From: Achatina immaculata
Lineage: Eukaryota; Mollusca; Gastropoda; Stylommatophora; Achatinidae
Direction: 5' to 3'
NCBI GenBank assembly: GCA_009760885.1
Contig: CM019692.1
Coordinates: 56,844,964-56,908,963, forward strand
DNA length: 64,000 nucleotides
Shown: in pieces, positions 1 through 10,915 of the stretch
Numbering within the stretch: position 1 is the first letter of the stretch
Layout: each line of letters opens with the position of its first letter
Translations under genes and position numbers: made by a program
The notes under the pieces: generated by a model
The model's input: the letters and a program-made list of their open reading frames with translations, nothing else
The model's database searches: none
What the model was told of the DNA's origin: nothing

Positions 1-95
1 TTTCCATAACATTTCATTTAAGATGCTATTATTCTCGTTTCTAATTGATTTGTTAAGTGTCCATGTTTCGTATCCGTATGTTGCCACACTTTTTT
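1..95 (-). pseudogene. non-LTR retrotransposon fragment (RT C-terminal region)
   Basis: Read on the minus strand, this edge of the window encodes VATYGYETWTLNKS followed by an Asn-rich stretch. It matches the ATYxxExWTL motif just downstream of the reverse transcriptase domain in many LINE ORF2 proteins. The same motif recurs in the family 4 pieces at about 10480 and 31670. The element runs off the left edge and nothing more of it is visible. Confidence 0.6.
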
Positions 96-994
96 TTAAA
101 CCGTCTTTAATCACTGCCAAGAAGCCTGACATGGCCAGTCTGAAGAAAGTACAAAGATCTGGTGGCGGGTCCCCAAGGCGAGGCAGATAATTCGCAAGAA
201 CTGGGAAGAAGAGCGTGAAGCCAGTGCTAGCACTGGTCAGCGAGATGACTGTGAACAACCAGACTGTGTTACCAAAGAAAACTCGTAGCATACCAGCCAC
301 ACATTTATCGTCACATAATGTTCATCGTTACCAACATTTAACAGAAGAGGATAAGCCAGTTCTTTTCTCCAACCAAGAACAACATTGGCGAGCTACGCTT
401 CTAAATGCGCTGTATTTAACTGTCTGCCTGCTGTGTCCTTTTGACATGCGCACCGTTTACTTTCACTTTCATACATTCCACGACAACTTTGTGTACTTCC
501 ATCCACCAGTTCACAATCTGACTCCATCTCCACAGCCAAGTCCTGGCCTCGCGGCTCTGTTCGCACCCTCCTCTAATCCACGCTTAAAAACCCATTTGAC
601 CCAAATTTTTGCTCCAAGAAGTCTGCGATACCAAACGTGCCGGTTTGGCGACGACAAGCCATCAAGAATATTACGGCCGGTGCGGGACCGCAAAGATCAA
701 CCTTATTTGGCAAGATGAAACAGGAAATTACTCAATAAATGGTCTTGCCAGCTTCTTGGCCATCGCTCACGTAAATTGTTATTTAGTGCTCCATTCGTTG
801 TAGAGACAAGCAAAAGGCCGAACAACGAAATACAAGCACTGATTTATATTAAACTTAGGGCTGGGTTGATGACATATAATTTGGAATGTAAGTTGTTTGC
901 TACTATTGTCTCAATATTGCCAAAGATCTGAGAAATTCTGCAATAATAAACTGTATTACGCTATTTACATATCTCTGTAATTTAAAATGATTTA
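96..994. other. no gene recognised
   Basis: The open frame at 215-718 (+) has no recognisable domain, and a shorter frame overlaps it on the other strand. Composition is AT-rich and intergenic-like. I see no convincing splice-bounded exon. Confidence 0.4.
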
Positions 995-2250
995 GTGAGG
1001 TACGTGAAACACACACACATTCAACCTCTTGAGGTTAAGCGCAAAGAAAAACTAATGATCCACAAACAAAAGTTAATACGCCTGACAACCCACCCTGTCA
1101 AAAAAAGAATTCAGGAGTCCACAAAAATCAGACTGAAAAGAACCAGCTTCAACCATCTGACAACACAACTGCAACAACACTATAAAGACCTCCTTCCCAT
1201 CTCTCATGAAGAGACTGAACCACTCCAAATTGTGGAGGACCACAATCACTGTGATAAAGATAACAGTCCTCACATATGTACCTGGCATACACAAAAACGA
1301 CTACCTAACAACACTTCAGATGAAGACACTAACCCAGGAGCTGATTGACAGCAAATACAACCCAGCTGAATGGACACATGTACACAGATGGGTCTGCAGA
1401 AAAAAGCAGTAAAAAATGGAAGTGGGGATGTGCACATAAGATACACAGACGGGAGACAAACCAAAAAGGCCTTCGCGATGGGAAAGATTTCCTCCAACTA
1501 CAGGGCAGCAACAACAGCCCTCCTCGAAGCCCTCAGAACACTTAAAACAGAAAACCTCAGCCACCACCGCCAAAAATAGCCTTCTTCACAGACTGCACGG
1601 CACTTCTAGAATGACAAAAAAAAAAAGTACATACAAGAAATCACAACAGAACTGAAGCACCTTACACTGTCAACAACTGCGGTCCTATCATCCCACTGTG
1701 GAATAGCTGACAGTGAAACAGCTGACAGCCTATCCAAAGCTGGCAGCAATCAAGATTAAACGTATCATCCAGAAAACTACCAAGAGGCGAAAAATATGAT
1801 CTGTAACCAGTGCAGATCTGAATGGAAGGAACAAATGAAATGCAAAACTACAAAGACATCAGCAAACCATCCTCTTTCGCCTACGAACAGGCCACTGCGG
1901 ACTACAGAATCACCTACGTCGACTCAAAATGTCTCACACGAATGTCTCATATGACAGTGGAGTCCAGACTCTAGAACATATCCTTCAAGAGTGCCCAAAC
2001 CATGCGGACCTAAGACGAGAAACATGGTCAGAGGACACAAGCTTGGGGCAAAAGCTTTGGGGCTCCTATCAGGATCTGGAGAGGACCGCGGGCTTTGCCA
2101 TATCGACAAGGATCAGGATCTGGAGAGGACTGCGGGCTTTGCCATATCGACAGGGATCAGGATCTGGAGAGGACTGCGGGCTTTGCCATGTCGACAGGGA
2201 TCAGGATCTGGAGTGACCAACAACCTCGAACGCAGAAGAAGAAGTGAGTT
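995..2250 (+). pseudogene. LINE ORF2 C-terminal part with RNase H domain, decayed
   Basis: Broken frames on the plus strand give, in order: a linker (about 995-1330); an RNase H start reading HMYTDGSAEK near 1370-1400; the continuation NYRAATTALLEALRTL near 1497-1545; a second RNase H block with SHCGIADSETADSLSKAG near 1690-1745; and a Cys/His-rich tail with RTGHCGL and LEHILQECPNHADLR near 1885-2020. The first RNase H Asp is visible in YTDGS. This order is typical of RNase H-bearing LINEs of the I/Nimb group; the clade is inferred. Several frameshifts and stops interrupt it. It ends in a (GAA)n tail at about 2238-2246. Confidence 0.8.
2068..2215. repeat. 44-bp minisatellite, about 3.3 units
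   Basis: AGGATCTGGAGAGGACYGCG starts at 2071, 2115 and 2159, and a diverged copy starts at 2203, an exact 44-bp spacing. The array lies inside the 3' end of the RNase H LINE, so a piece of the retrotransposon has been tandemly multiplied. Confidence 0.9.
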
Positions 2251-3050
2251 ACGTTAAACTATGAATATTTCATCACCAATCTCAGAGCTTTTCAAATGCC
2301 TGTAGTGAGCTAGCTTTCAGCCGCCACATTGAATAGCAAATGCATATTCTGTAGTAATCTTCTGCTAATGGCTTATTTCACGGCTCATGTTGTGTTCTGC
2401 TTTTGCTGACCATGGTTCATCGTCATCATCATCGAAATCGTTGTTGACGCCGCCTGTGAGGCGCACAAAAGACGAAAACTCTCCATCGGGCACAGTCTCG
2501 TGGTCTATTGAGGTCTGAATATTTGTCCTTTATGCCCCCCCCCCCCCCAATACATACACACACTTGTCTCTTGGTCTGTCCTGTAATCTTTCTCCTTGTT
2601 GAATTCAGCTCATTATTTTGGTCATTTGTTCACTTCATGGACCAGCTCATTTTCGTCTCCTTAGTTTTTTTGGGTTTTTTTTTAAAAGCTATTTTTAATC
2701 TGTAGGCTTTTGGAGTTTTTAGCACTTATTTTGCCTGTCTGTCTTCTCATCTATTCTCCTTTAGCATCTCAATATTTTTTTTTGGGTGCTATTAGTTTAC
2801 TATTGTCCCACCAGTTAAAGGGTTTCATTATAAGCAGCTCAGTATTAGTTGGAAATTATCATGACTTTTCTCATTAACGCAATTCTATCTTCTTCTTTTT
2901 TTTCCCACGGTGATGTATTTCAGCGAACTGATAACTGTAAGTCAAGTTTATGAGTGCCACTTAACAACATGAACGCCGTCACCCAAATACCCAACAGACA
3001 CAGGTTTAATGAAAGAGCAAGACATTTATTTCTTATTCGAGTATCAAAAC
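2251..3050. other. no gene recognised
   Basis: Non-coding sequence with a short decayed CAT/CGT run near 2420-2440, a C homopolymer at about 2537-2548 and T-rich stretches. The segment 3041-3050 forms the left target-site duplication of the next element. Confidence 0.4.
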
Positions 3051-3926
3051 ACCTTTTTTCTCTGTATAGCGAGAATATTCTAAGAACAATCATCACAGAA
3101 CCAGGCATAAAAATTGGAGGATACAATATTAACAACCTTCGGTATGCTGACGACACAGTACTGATAGCTGAGAACCAACAAGACCTGCAAAATCTCTTGG
3201 ATAAAGTCGCCAAAGAAAGTGAACAGAACGGCCTTACTTTGAACATCAAAAAGACAGAGACTATGGTTATATCTAAGAAATAGAATCCACCAGCATGGAG
3301 TATTAAATTAAACGGAACTATTCTAAAGCAGGTGCAGAAATTCAAATACCTTGGAGCAGTAATAACTTCAGATGGGAAATGCAGAACAGAAATTAGGAAC
3401 AGAATAGGCCAAGCAAAGACTGCATTTCAGAGAATGAGAAACATATTAACCAACACATCTTTATCAATGAATGTTAGAAAACGAGTCCTAAAATGCTATA
3501 TTGAACCTATCTTGTTATATGGAAGTGAATCATGGACAATAGGCAAGTCTGCACAAAAATCATTGGAAGCAGCAGAAATGTGGTTTATTAGAAGAATGTT
3601 GCGAATCCCCTGGACAGCAAAAATAACTAATGAAGAATGTATGAGAAGAGCTGGAGAGACAAACAACCTTGTCAAAAAGATAAGAGAGAGACAATATACT
3701 TTCATAGGACATGCAATGAGAAGAGGGGGCATTGAAAATATTATAACAACAAGAAAAATAGAAGGAAGAAGATCAAAAGGAAGACCAAGAGAAATGATAC
3801 TGGACAATCTGACGGGATGGTGTGAGAGGAGATCACCAACTGAACTGATGGCCTACATGAAGGATCGGGTACTCTGGAGAAGCATAATAGCCAACGCCAA
3901 TCGGCACGGCACATGATGATGATGAT
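3051..3926 (+). pseudogene. family 1 non-LTR retrotransposon, 5'-truncated copy A
   Basis: Starts abruptly at ACCTTTTTTCTCTG in the middle of the RT domain and runs to the 3' end, nearly identical by eye to 30285-31152. It encodes the YADD catalytic box ([13 protein letters not shown], near 3138-3176), then the thumb-like region and a basic C-terminal tail. A TAG at 3281-3283 replaces a CAG found in copy B, the only break in the frame I see. The 3' end is CGGCACGGCACA plus (TGA)n. The flanks GTATCAAAAC (3041-3050) and GTATCAGAAC (3927-3936) look like a 10-bp target-site duplication with one mismatch. Confidence 0.9.
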
Positions 3927-4089
3927 GTATCAGAACATATCAGAGGAGCTTTATATAGTTTTGCAGTACAGTGGCATCAAAACATTTACAGGAGGTTTTC
4001 TGCGTGGATTTGGGCTGATGAGCTTGTAGAGTCGTCCACGTTTTCCTAATGTGACAGTTGGCAAAATTTTCTGACAATACCTCTGTGTT

Positions 4090-4262
4090 CCATCACGAAG
4101 CAGCAGGTGAAAAACATTCATCATCATCATCGTCATCATCATCATCATCATCATCATAATCATCATCGTCATCGTCGTCGTCGTCATCGTCATCATCATC
4201 ATCATCATCATCGTCGTCGTCGTCGTCGTCGTCATCATCATCGGATGCCGTGCCGCCAGGCT
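4090..4262 (-). repeat. expanded CAT/CGT trinucleotide tail of a LINE 3' end
   Basis: An imperfect (CAT/CGT)n run spans about 4117-4243. It directly adjoins GGATGCCGTGCCGCCAGG at 4244-4261. On the minus strand that reads as CCTGGCGGCACGGCATCC followed by (GATGAT)n, the same layout as the family 1 3' terminus (CGGCACGGCAC plus TGATGA). The microsatellite is therefore probably the grown tail of a truncated minus-strand element. Confidence 0.65.
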
Positions 4263-4369
4263 TTGAGAATCATACTTTTCTAACAAATCTCGGTCCTCCG
4301 TATTTTCCATCAGCTCAAGTTGGTGACATTTTACTGTCATTGCATTAGACATTTCATGATTTTTTTTTC

Positions 4370-4740
4370 TTTTGGTCTTCCCTTGTTTTTCTTCTCGTGT
4401 ATCTTTCCTGTTATTATATTTTCAAGCCTTCCTCCTTCTCACTCATGGTATGTCTAGTGAGTGATATCTGTCGTTTCCTTAGGGATTTAATTAGCTTTCT
4501 TTCTGCACACGCGTTTGTTAGACATTCCCTGTTTGACATCCCTTGTTTGATATTCCCTGTTTGACATTCCCTGTTCGCTATCTTAGATGTCCATGGTACC
4601 CTTAACATTCTTCTAAGAAACCACATCTCTGTTGCAGTTGGTGACTTTTTAACTGATCTGATGAGTGACTTTAATGTTAAGTAGTTGTTTATAATCTCCA
4701 AACTGGAGTGAACACGTGAAATAAACACTCCCTGGATTCT
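4370..4740 (-). pseudogene. non-LTR retrotransposon C-terminal fragment
   Basis: The minus strand encodes TEMWFLRRMLRVPWTSKIAN, then ERKLIKSLRKRQISLTRH, then a basic GLKI..TGK region. This aligns with MWFIRRMLRIPWTAKITNEE of family 1 but is clearly diverged. Inside it a short sequence (TGTCAAACAGGGAATRTC) is repeated three to four times around 4525-4580, inserting residues absent from the family. Confidence 0.75.
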
Positions 4741-5207
4741 ACAGGATCCCCCTCCCCTCTTTTTTTCAGTATTAAAGATGTGTAGGACCCGTTTCAGAAA
4801 TGACTCGTCTTTCCTGAAGCACCAGATAAATTTTCCATAGGGCCAGTATTTTCTGTGCTTTGCTCTGGAAGCAGTAATCTGTCTAGCCCAGGGGCCTCAT
4901 TTTCACCCTGAGAAAAGGCATGGGCCCATCATTAAATACAAAGCAGTAAACAGAACCCAGGCTATGCTAATATATTTTTTTAATAGAGCTTAATCCCTTT
5001 GTTGGTCCATGGACCTTCAGAAATCCTCCAGTGGACCTCCTGGAAGGTCCATGGAACCCAGATTAAGAACCACTGGTCTAGCCCTTCATAATCCCCAGTG
5101 CTTATTGCATTGCAAGGTCTTAATTTGTGTTTTCTTGTGCATGTAGAGTTTCAGAAAACAATAGCACTCAGTAAAAGATGACTATACCGTGATTGCTTTG
5201 CGCAGAC
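4741..5207. other. no gene recognised; old repeat debris
   Basis: Contains TGGTCCATGGACC-type sequence with a GATTAAGAACCACTGG end at about 5070-5086. That end resembles the terminus of hAT-like non-autonomous elements. No coding potential seen. Confidence 0.3.
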
Positions 5208-5597
5208 TATCACACTTTTCTAGAACAGCTGTCAATGCCGAAGGTAACATTTTTCTAGAACAGTTGTCACTGCCGAAGGTAACATTTTTCTAGAACAGTT
5301 GTCACTGCCGAAGGTAACACTTTTCTAGAACAGTTGTCACTGCCGAATGTAACGCTTTTCTAGAACAGTTGTCACTGCCGAATGTAACACTTTTCTAGAA
5401 CAGTTGTCACTGCCGAAGGTAACACTTTTCTAGAACAGTTGTCACTGCCGAATGTAACACTTTTCTAGAACAGTTGTCACTGCCGAATGTAACACTTTTC
5501 TAGAACAGCTGTCACTGCCGAATGTAACACTTTTCTAGAACAGTTGTCACTGCCGAATGTAACGCTTTTCTAGAACAGTTGTCACTGCCGAATGTCT
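5208..5597. repeat. 35-bp minisatellite, about 11 units
   Basis: TAGAACAGYTGTCACTGCCG recurs every 35 bp (for example 5221, 5256, 5291). Units vary mainly at AAGGT/AATGT and AACAC/AACGC. The variants alternate along the array, as expected from block duplication. Confidence 0.95.
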
Positions 5598-6220
5598 GTG
5601 AGACGTCTTTCACAATATTATCTGAATTTAAGTAGGAAGTCTTGGTTTAGCAGTTCTTCTGGCAGCATGTACCACAGTTAAAAGTTAATGTTCCCGTAGC
5701 AGATCCAGTCAGTTTTACGGCTTCTCTAGCTCTGAAACCTTCTAAGTTGAGTTGAGGGGACTTGGGTCCAGTCCGTGTCTGAAAGTTTGACGAATTGTAC
5801 CCGGCTTACAAGCGAGGAAAAAATCCTCAGTGGGCTGTACCTCAGTGAAAGGAAACATCACTGATGATTACAAGAGTCAGTGTACTCCATTCTTTAGACG
5901 AAGCCCGAGCCCAAGGAATCTTAGATCGGTTAAAAAATATGTTACATGGCCCAAAGGGAGAGAGAGGGAGAGAGGGGGGGGGGAGGGTTGCAGAAGTACA
6001 GTGAAAACTAGAAAACGCCAATAAATTAGAATTTTTCAAGCGTTTAGTGCTGAATTTGCCGTACGTTTCTTCCTCTTCTTTGCTTTCTTGTCTGAGATGG
6101 CTAACCTAGTTTCAGGGACGATATTTACTGTGGTCTGAAGAGCTCTTCGACAGCCATATAACTTTTCGGGGAAGAGGCGGTTTTAGAATGTGGGCATCAT
6201 GGTTTCGTTTTCAGATTGTA
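5598..6220. other. no gene recognised
   Basis: Holds a short GA/G-rich run at about 5957-5987. No domain is recognisable in either strand. Confidence 0.35.
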
Positions 6221-6445
6221 TACAGCGCAGCTGTAGCACGTTTTCAGTACGTAGTCAGCACAGCTGTAGAAAATTTTCAGCACTAGTCACCGCAGCTGTA
6301 GCACGTTTTCAGCACTTAGTCAGCGCAGCTGTAGCACGTTGTCAGCGCAGCTGTAGCACGTTTTCAGCATGCAGTCAGCGCAACTGTAGCATGTTTTCAG
6401 CATGTAGACAGCGCAACTGTAGTTCATTTTCAGTAGTCACCGATG
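6221..6445. repeat. irregular 22-33 bp minisatellite, about 7 units
   Basis: The core GCGCAGCTGTAGCACGTTTT repeats with variable spacing between about 6221 and 6445. The CAGCTG palindrome is kept in most units and becomes CAACTG in the last ones. The open frame across it is an artefact of the repeat. Confidence 0.85.
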
Positions 6446-6957
6446 AGCTGTTTTAATGGCATGAACTACTAGATCTGTGTATTATTTAAGAATTTCCTAT
6501 GGAATAGAAACATCAGCGACTAATAATAATAATAATACGAAGAAGAAGAAGCAGCAATTTTATACGAACTCCCATAATTTTATCACTTCAGTGAATGTTT
6601 TCACCTCAGACGACCAATGAACTTTCCACTCGCTCATGTATCTATTCACACGAGATTCAGGTCTGGATGAATGTTCATCAAATGCACCATTCATTTTCTT
6701 TGTGAGGATTCTACCGTGCCCAGCGTTGCCAGGTAGGATTTAATATCTTCTCCCTCTCTGGTTACTTGACTCTTTCTGGGGTTAGGGAAGTAAGAGGCGG
6801 CCAGGAGTCATGCTGATCACATGGCCCTTTAGCGTGTTGATAGGTGAATGAAAATATGCACATAACCATATCGCCTAAGACAGTTTACGGTAATGGTTTC
6901 CAGTCTTTTTTATACTCTAATACCACTTTTCTGACTATATATATATATATATATATG

Positions 6958-7207
6958 AGGACAGGCTAGTGTAGTGGTTAGACCACTCGTCTAGCAACGA
7001 ATCCCCAGCTGAGAGGGATTTTTTCTGACCAATACAGCCCCGAGGTCGACCCAGCCCCGTTAAATGGGTATTAGAGAAAATCTGGGAAGGAAAGGCAGTA
7101 ATGAAAGGAACTGGCCACCCTACCTCATACGCTGATGGTCCAACATAATGAGGTCTCTAACGCTTCATCACCTACGGCATTTGCTATGGGACTATCCTTT
7201 ATACTGT
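6958..7207 (+). mobile_element. tRNA-headed SINE inserted in a (TA)n tract
   Basis: The head reads GGCTAGTGTAGTGGTTAGAC, an A-box-like sequence, and is followed by the shared core AAATGGGTATTAGAGAAAAT (about 7063). The same core (AAATGGGTACCAGAGAAATC type) appears in the elements near 8240, 13200 and 23880. The 3' end is TATGGGACTATCCTTTAT. TA repeats flank both sides (6935-6956 and 7206-7251), consistent with duplication of a (TA)n target. Confidence 0.7.
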
Positions 7208-7212
7208 ATATA

Positions 7213-7251
<39 letters not shown>
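7206..7251. repeat. (TA)n microsatellite
   Basis: An almost pure TA run with one TT interruption. Together with 6935-6956 it brackets the SINE. Confidence 0.9.
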
Positions 7252-7253
<2 letters not shown>

Positions 7254-8104
7254 CGGACCACTATCTTATATGTAATATCTCAAAATCATGGGTGCTTATA
7301 CGAGTGTGTTTTTATTCAGTGAATAACAATTAATACCAAATTTATAACGCAGCTAAGCGGTAATGCTCTCATGACCACGTCTGGCCCAAGGACCACAAAT
7401 TGGGAGCCACTGGCCTACGGCATGGTAAAGCCACTTTCACTTACCTCCCTGATTAGCCTTGTGGCTAAGTTCCGATAAGTTGTTTTCCGTCGTTTCTTTT
7501 AATTTCTTTCGCCATCCTTCCATTTTCCAGTCAATGTTTTTCTCCTTTCTTATATGGTTTCTCACATTTCCTGCCCTTTCTGTTTCTGAATATTGGATCC
7601 CCCCCCCCCCTCTCTTTCTCTTCCTCCCCCCCCCCCCCCAAAAAAAAAAGTCTGCGGTTTTCCTCATTTCAAATATTTTTTTTAAGCTTTTTAAAAACGC
7701 TATGCTATTTCTTTTATGTACTTAAAATGTTCATTTTGACCACTTCTTAACTGAAAACCTTGTACACTATTTTCACCCACAGCTATTTGATAGCGCCACT
7801 ATTTCTTTCTATTTATTTATTACATAATAGGTTTGCTGTATACTTTAACCCTTTTCCGTCCTTTGTCAAAATATTATTTGACGAACCTCCGACATCTGGT
7901 ACAAATTTTATTACTGATTAAAAAGAGAGTATGTAATTTATTGATATTAGCTGACATATTCATCGATAAATTTTCTTAATAAATTTAACTTTGAGGTAAA
8001 AATAAAAGTGGAAGGTTTTGCAGCCAGGTAAAAAAAATAATAATAGTCATACAGAGGAGTAAATAAGCTAATAATTATTCAGCACAGGACAGGATTAACA
8101 GGCG
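7252..8104. other. no gene recognised
   Basis: Contains two C homopolymers (7589-7598, 7627-7639) followed by an A run. AT-rich otherwise. The small open frames here follow the homopolymers. Confidence 0.35.
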
Positions 8105-8280
8105 TTCTAAAAATGGTGCCATGATGGCGTAGTGGTTAATTTACTCGCCTGTCAATCAGAAGATTCCTGGTTCGGTTTCTGCCTAGGCAGAAAATACTTC
8201 GGATCGATCAGCACCAGGGTCAGGTAAGCCTTATCGGAAAAATAATGGGTACCTGAGGTTTTTCTAGGGAAACAAAAGCA
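8105..8280 (+). mobile_element. tRNA-headed SINE (head plus core)
   Basis: Shows a pol III A box (TGGCGTAGTGG at about 8125) and a B-box-like GGTTCGGTTTC at about 8171, about 45 bp apart as in a tRNA gene. The region then passes into AATGGGTACCTGAGGTTTTT, the SINE core, whose last part is tandemly multiplied in the following array. Confidence 0.75.
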
Positions 8281-8690
8281 GGATACCTGAGGTTTTTCTA
8301 GGAAAAAAAAAACAGGATACCTGAGGTTTTTCTAGGGAAACAAAAGCAGGATACCTGAGGTTTTTCTAGGGAAACAAAAGCAGGATACCTGAGGTTTTTC
8401 TAGGGAAAAAAAAACAGGATACCTGAGGTTTTTCTAGGGAAACAAAAGCAGGATACCTGAGGTTTTTCTAGGGAAACAAAAGCAGGATACCTGAGGTTTT
8501 TCTAGGGAAACAAAAGCAGGATACCTGAGGTCTGTCTAGGAAAATAAAGGCAGCATGCCTCCGGTTTGTCTATCAAAACAAAGACAGCATACCTGAGGTT
8601 TGTGTTGTAGGAAAACAAAGACAGCATACCTGAGGTTTGTTTAGGAAAACAAAGGCAGGATGCCTGAGGTTTGTATAGAAAACAACGGCA
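8247..8690. repeat. 34-bp minisatellite derived from the SINE core, about 13 units
   Basis: GGATACCTGAGGTTTTTCTA recurs every 34 bp (8281, 8315 and onward). The unit is the GGGTACCTGAGG part of the SINE just upstream. Units 1-9 are nearly uniform, and the last four (after about 8530) are diverged in sequence and length. Confidence 0.9.
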
Positions 8691-9209
8691 CCAAGAACAA
8701 ATGCTCTCATCCATACCTCAATAGCTGTAGTGGTCTAGAAAGGATTTTTTTAGACACTAAAAATAAAGTTGTATAATAATAATAATAATAATAATTTGAT
8801 CTTTTAACAAATATTATTTCCTAATTTGGGTATATATTTGCATTTTTCCCCTTACTTTTTTTTCTGTAAAAACACTGCGCGTGTGGAACTAGACTACTGG
8901 GTTGTGTCTTGTAGCCAGGCGTGTTTCCTTTCTTCTTTACTCTTCTTTACTCTTCTTTCTCTATGGCAGACCGCTTTATATAAGCTTCATCCTTCCTCCA
9001 GATTAACTCAACTTAACCAATGTTTCTTCATGACTACACAGAACAAGAATGTTGAAGATCCAAGACTCTTTTGCAAAACGTATTTGCCGGATCAGATTGC
9101 AGCTGGTATCTTGTTAACCCTTTCAGTGTGTTTAAAATCCTGGCAGTTTCGGCTTTCTTTGCTGAGCATCGCTGCAGGACAGATTTTTAAAAAAAAAACT
9201 GAAAAATTT

Positions 9210-9879
9210 TAATTTATTCATCAATTTCTTCTGTGGATTCTCAGCTTTTACTTCAAAGGCAACGACAATGCATACTGTCTGATTAGATCAACCGGGCTTG
9301 TGAGGAGATTTATAGAAAAAAAAATGTAATTCATGATTTAGTCAGTAAAAAGTAGCATGCAGCTTATAAGTTACTAGTTATATCAAGTTCACATAGGAAT
9401 GTTACGGCCCTACGTAGTGCTAACATACACGCGGATTCTATGGAAATCATCATTTTAATGGAAGGTAATGTATCTTGGGTGGAGAAAAAAAGGTTACCTT
9501 TGTGAAATTAAGACTTTGAAGAAGCTGTATTCACTGTTAAATAAAATAATGATATCTTTCAATGAACATCCCAGATATAGTTCAGTCTTTGAATTAATCC
9601 TGACGAAATTACCTGGTAAAGACTTATAGAGCAAGCATGATGCCGAGAGTACACAAATATGCAAGATTGTGGCAATGTTCGTTGGAATTATTTTTTTTTA
9701 TCACTTTTGCTCATTGTTTTCTTTATCTTTATATCTCCACTGCCACCTGTTCTAAGACATTTGTATAAATAAAAGTAAATGTAAAACGGAATAATGTGTA
9801 AGAAAAAAAAATGTTGCATTCAAGATTTATGTTACCCATGAATAGTCTTTGGGTATAAGTATATATAAAACTAAATGTT
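9210..9879. other. no gene recognised
   Basis: AT-rich sequence with short A runs. A fragment TAAATGTAAAACGGAATAAT at about 9776-9795 resembles part of the Penelope-like 3' end at 10376 and 54360. Confidence 0.35.
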
Positions 9880-10007
9880 TCATTCATGATACTTAATCTT
9901 TCCTTTCGTCGCAGTCATATTCCCTCTTTACTAAGTTCTCATATACTCATTCCTCTAGGACCTTCGCCTCGTTATTCATCAATTCCACTCACCTTTTTTC
10001 GTCAGTG

Positions 10008-10097
<90 letters not shown>

Positions 10098-10430
10098 TTT
10101 CTTCAGCCTCTTTACTACCAACAAATCAGGCTGGCATCACACTACACAAGTCTTCATTAAACATTCACAATATTCTGAATATAATATATAACAATACATT
10201 TTATACATACACACACACACACACTCTAGACGCAACTTCATGCAAGCTACAGCTAAGTGGTCACTGTTGTTTGCCTCTTTATTGTTTTTCCATTCTTATT
10301 TGTTATGTTTAATTCATGTGAATTTATATTATGTCTTGTTTTCGTGTTTCTTTGTCCTGTATATTTCTTGATGGTTAAAATGTAAACAGAAATGTTACAT
10401 CTGTGTGCTCGTTAATTAATAAAGCTGTTT
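9880..10430 (+). mobile_element. Penelope-like element 3' end (non-coding copy)
   Basis: Several blocks match, in the same order, the sequence downstream of the GIY-YIG fragment at 53950-54412: CTCTTTACTACCAAC, AAACATTCACAATATTCTG, CTAAGTGGTC and the terminus GTGCTCGTTAATTAATAAAG (10407-10426). No coding part is retained. A long (TC)n run sits in the middle. Confidence 0.55.
10013..10092. repeat. (TC)n microsatellite, about 40 dinucleotides
   Basis: A pure CT/TC run, a polypyrimidine mirror repeat able to form triplex DNA in principle. The Ser/Leu-rich frame through it is an artefact. Confidence 0.97.
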
Positions 10431-10915
10431 GTACAAAACAGACAGAACTACAAAAATAAGATTTTTAAGGGCGTGCATCTTTCCCATCGCAACATATGCC
10501 TGTGAGACCAGGACACTAAATAAAACAGCTGAGAAACACATAAATGGTTTAGAATGTAAATACACAGAGGAGATCTTCAAATATCGTGGACACACAAAAC
10601 AACAAATATATCCATACTACAAGAACTTAATATCGAAGAAGGTTGGATAGTAAAGAAGATTAAACAGAGAAAACTTAAATATTTTGGACACATTAAACGT
10701 CATGAGAATTTAGAGAAGACCGTCTTGGAAGGGTTCATAATGGGGGGAAAAGAAAGAGAAGAAGACCAAGGCGAAGATGCTGCAAGATATTATCAGCAAT
10801 GATAATCGAATGGACGCATCAGCAGCAGGGCATCTTGTTTACAACCGAAAGGCATACAGGAGAGCTGTTAGGGAGGCAAAGTTCTGCAAGGGACGTGCAA
10901 ATGACTGACTGACTG
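10431..10915 (+). pseudogene. family 4 non-LTR retrotransposon 3' fragment
   Basis: Encodes DRTTKIRFLRACIFPIATYA followed by CETRTLNKTAEKHI, then broken frames with LKYFGHIKRH and a basic region. The 3' end is GGGACGTGCAAATGACTGAC with an ACTG-type tail. The same sequence recurs at 31590-32200 (+), 34570-35410 (+), 20179-20600 (-), 46195-46390 (-) and 54418-54560 (-). Confidence 0.85.

Noticed and set aside
215..718. 167-codon frame as a gene
   Set aside because: No recognisable domain, an overlapping antisense frame, and ordinary intergenic composition.
5208..5597. CRISPR-like array
   Set aside because: Units abut with no unique spacers and no cas genes; the context is eukaryotic. The same applies to the other minisatellites.
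8105..8190. functional tRNA gene
   Set aside because: A and B boxes are recognisable, but the sequence cannot be folded by eye into a sound acceptor stem and it continues into a SINE core.
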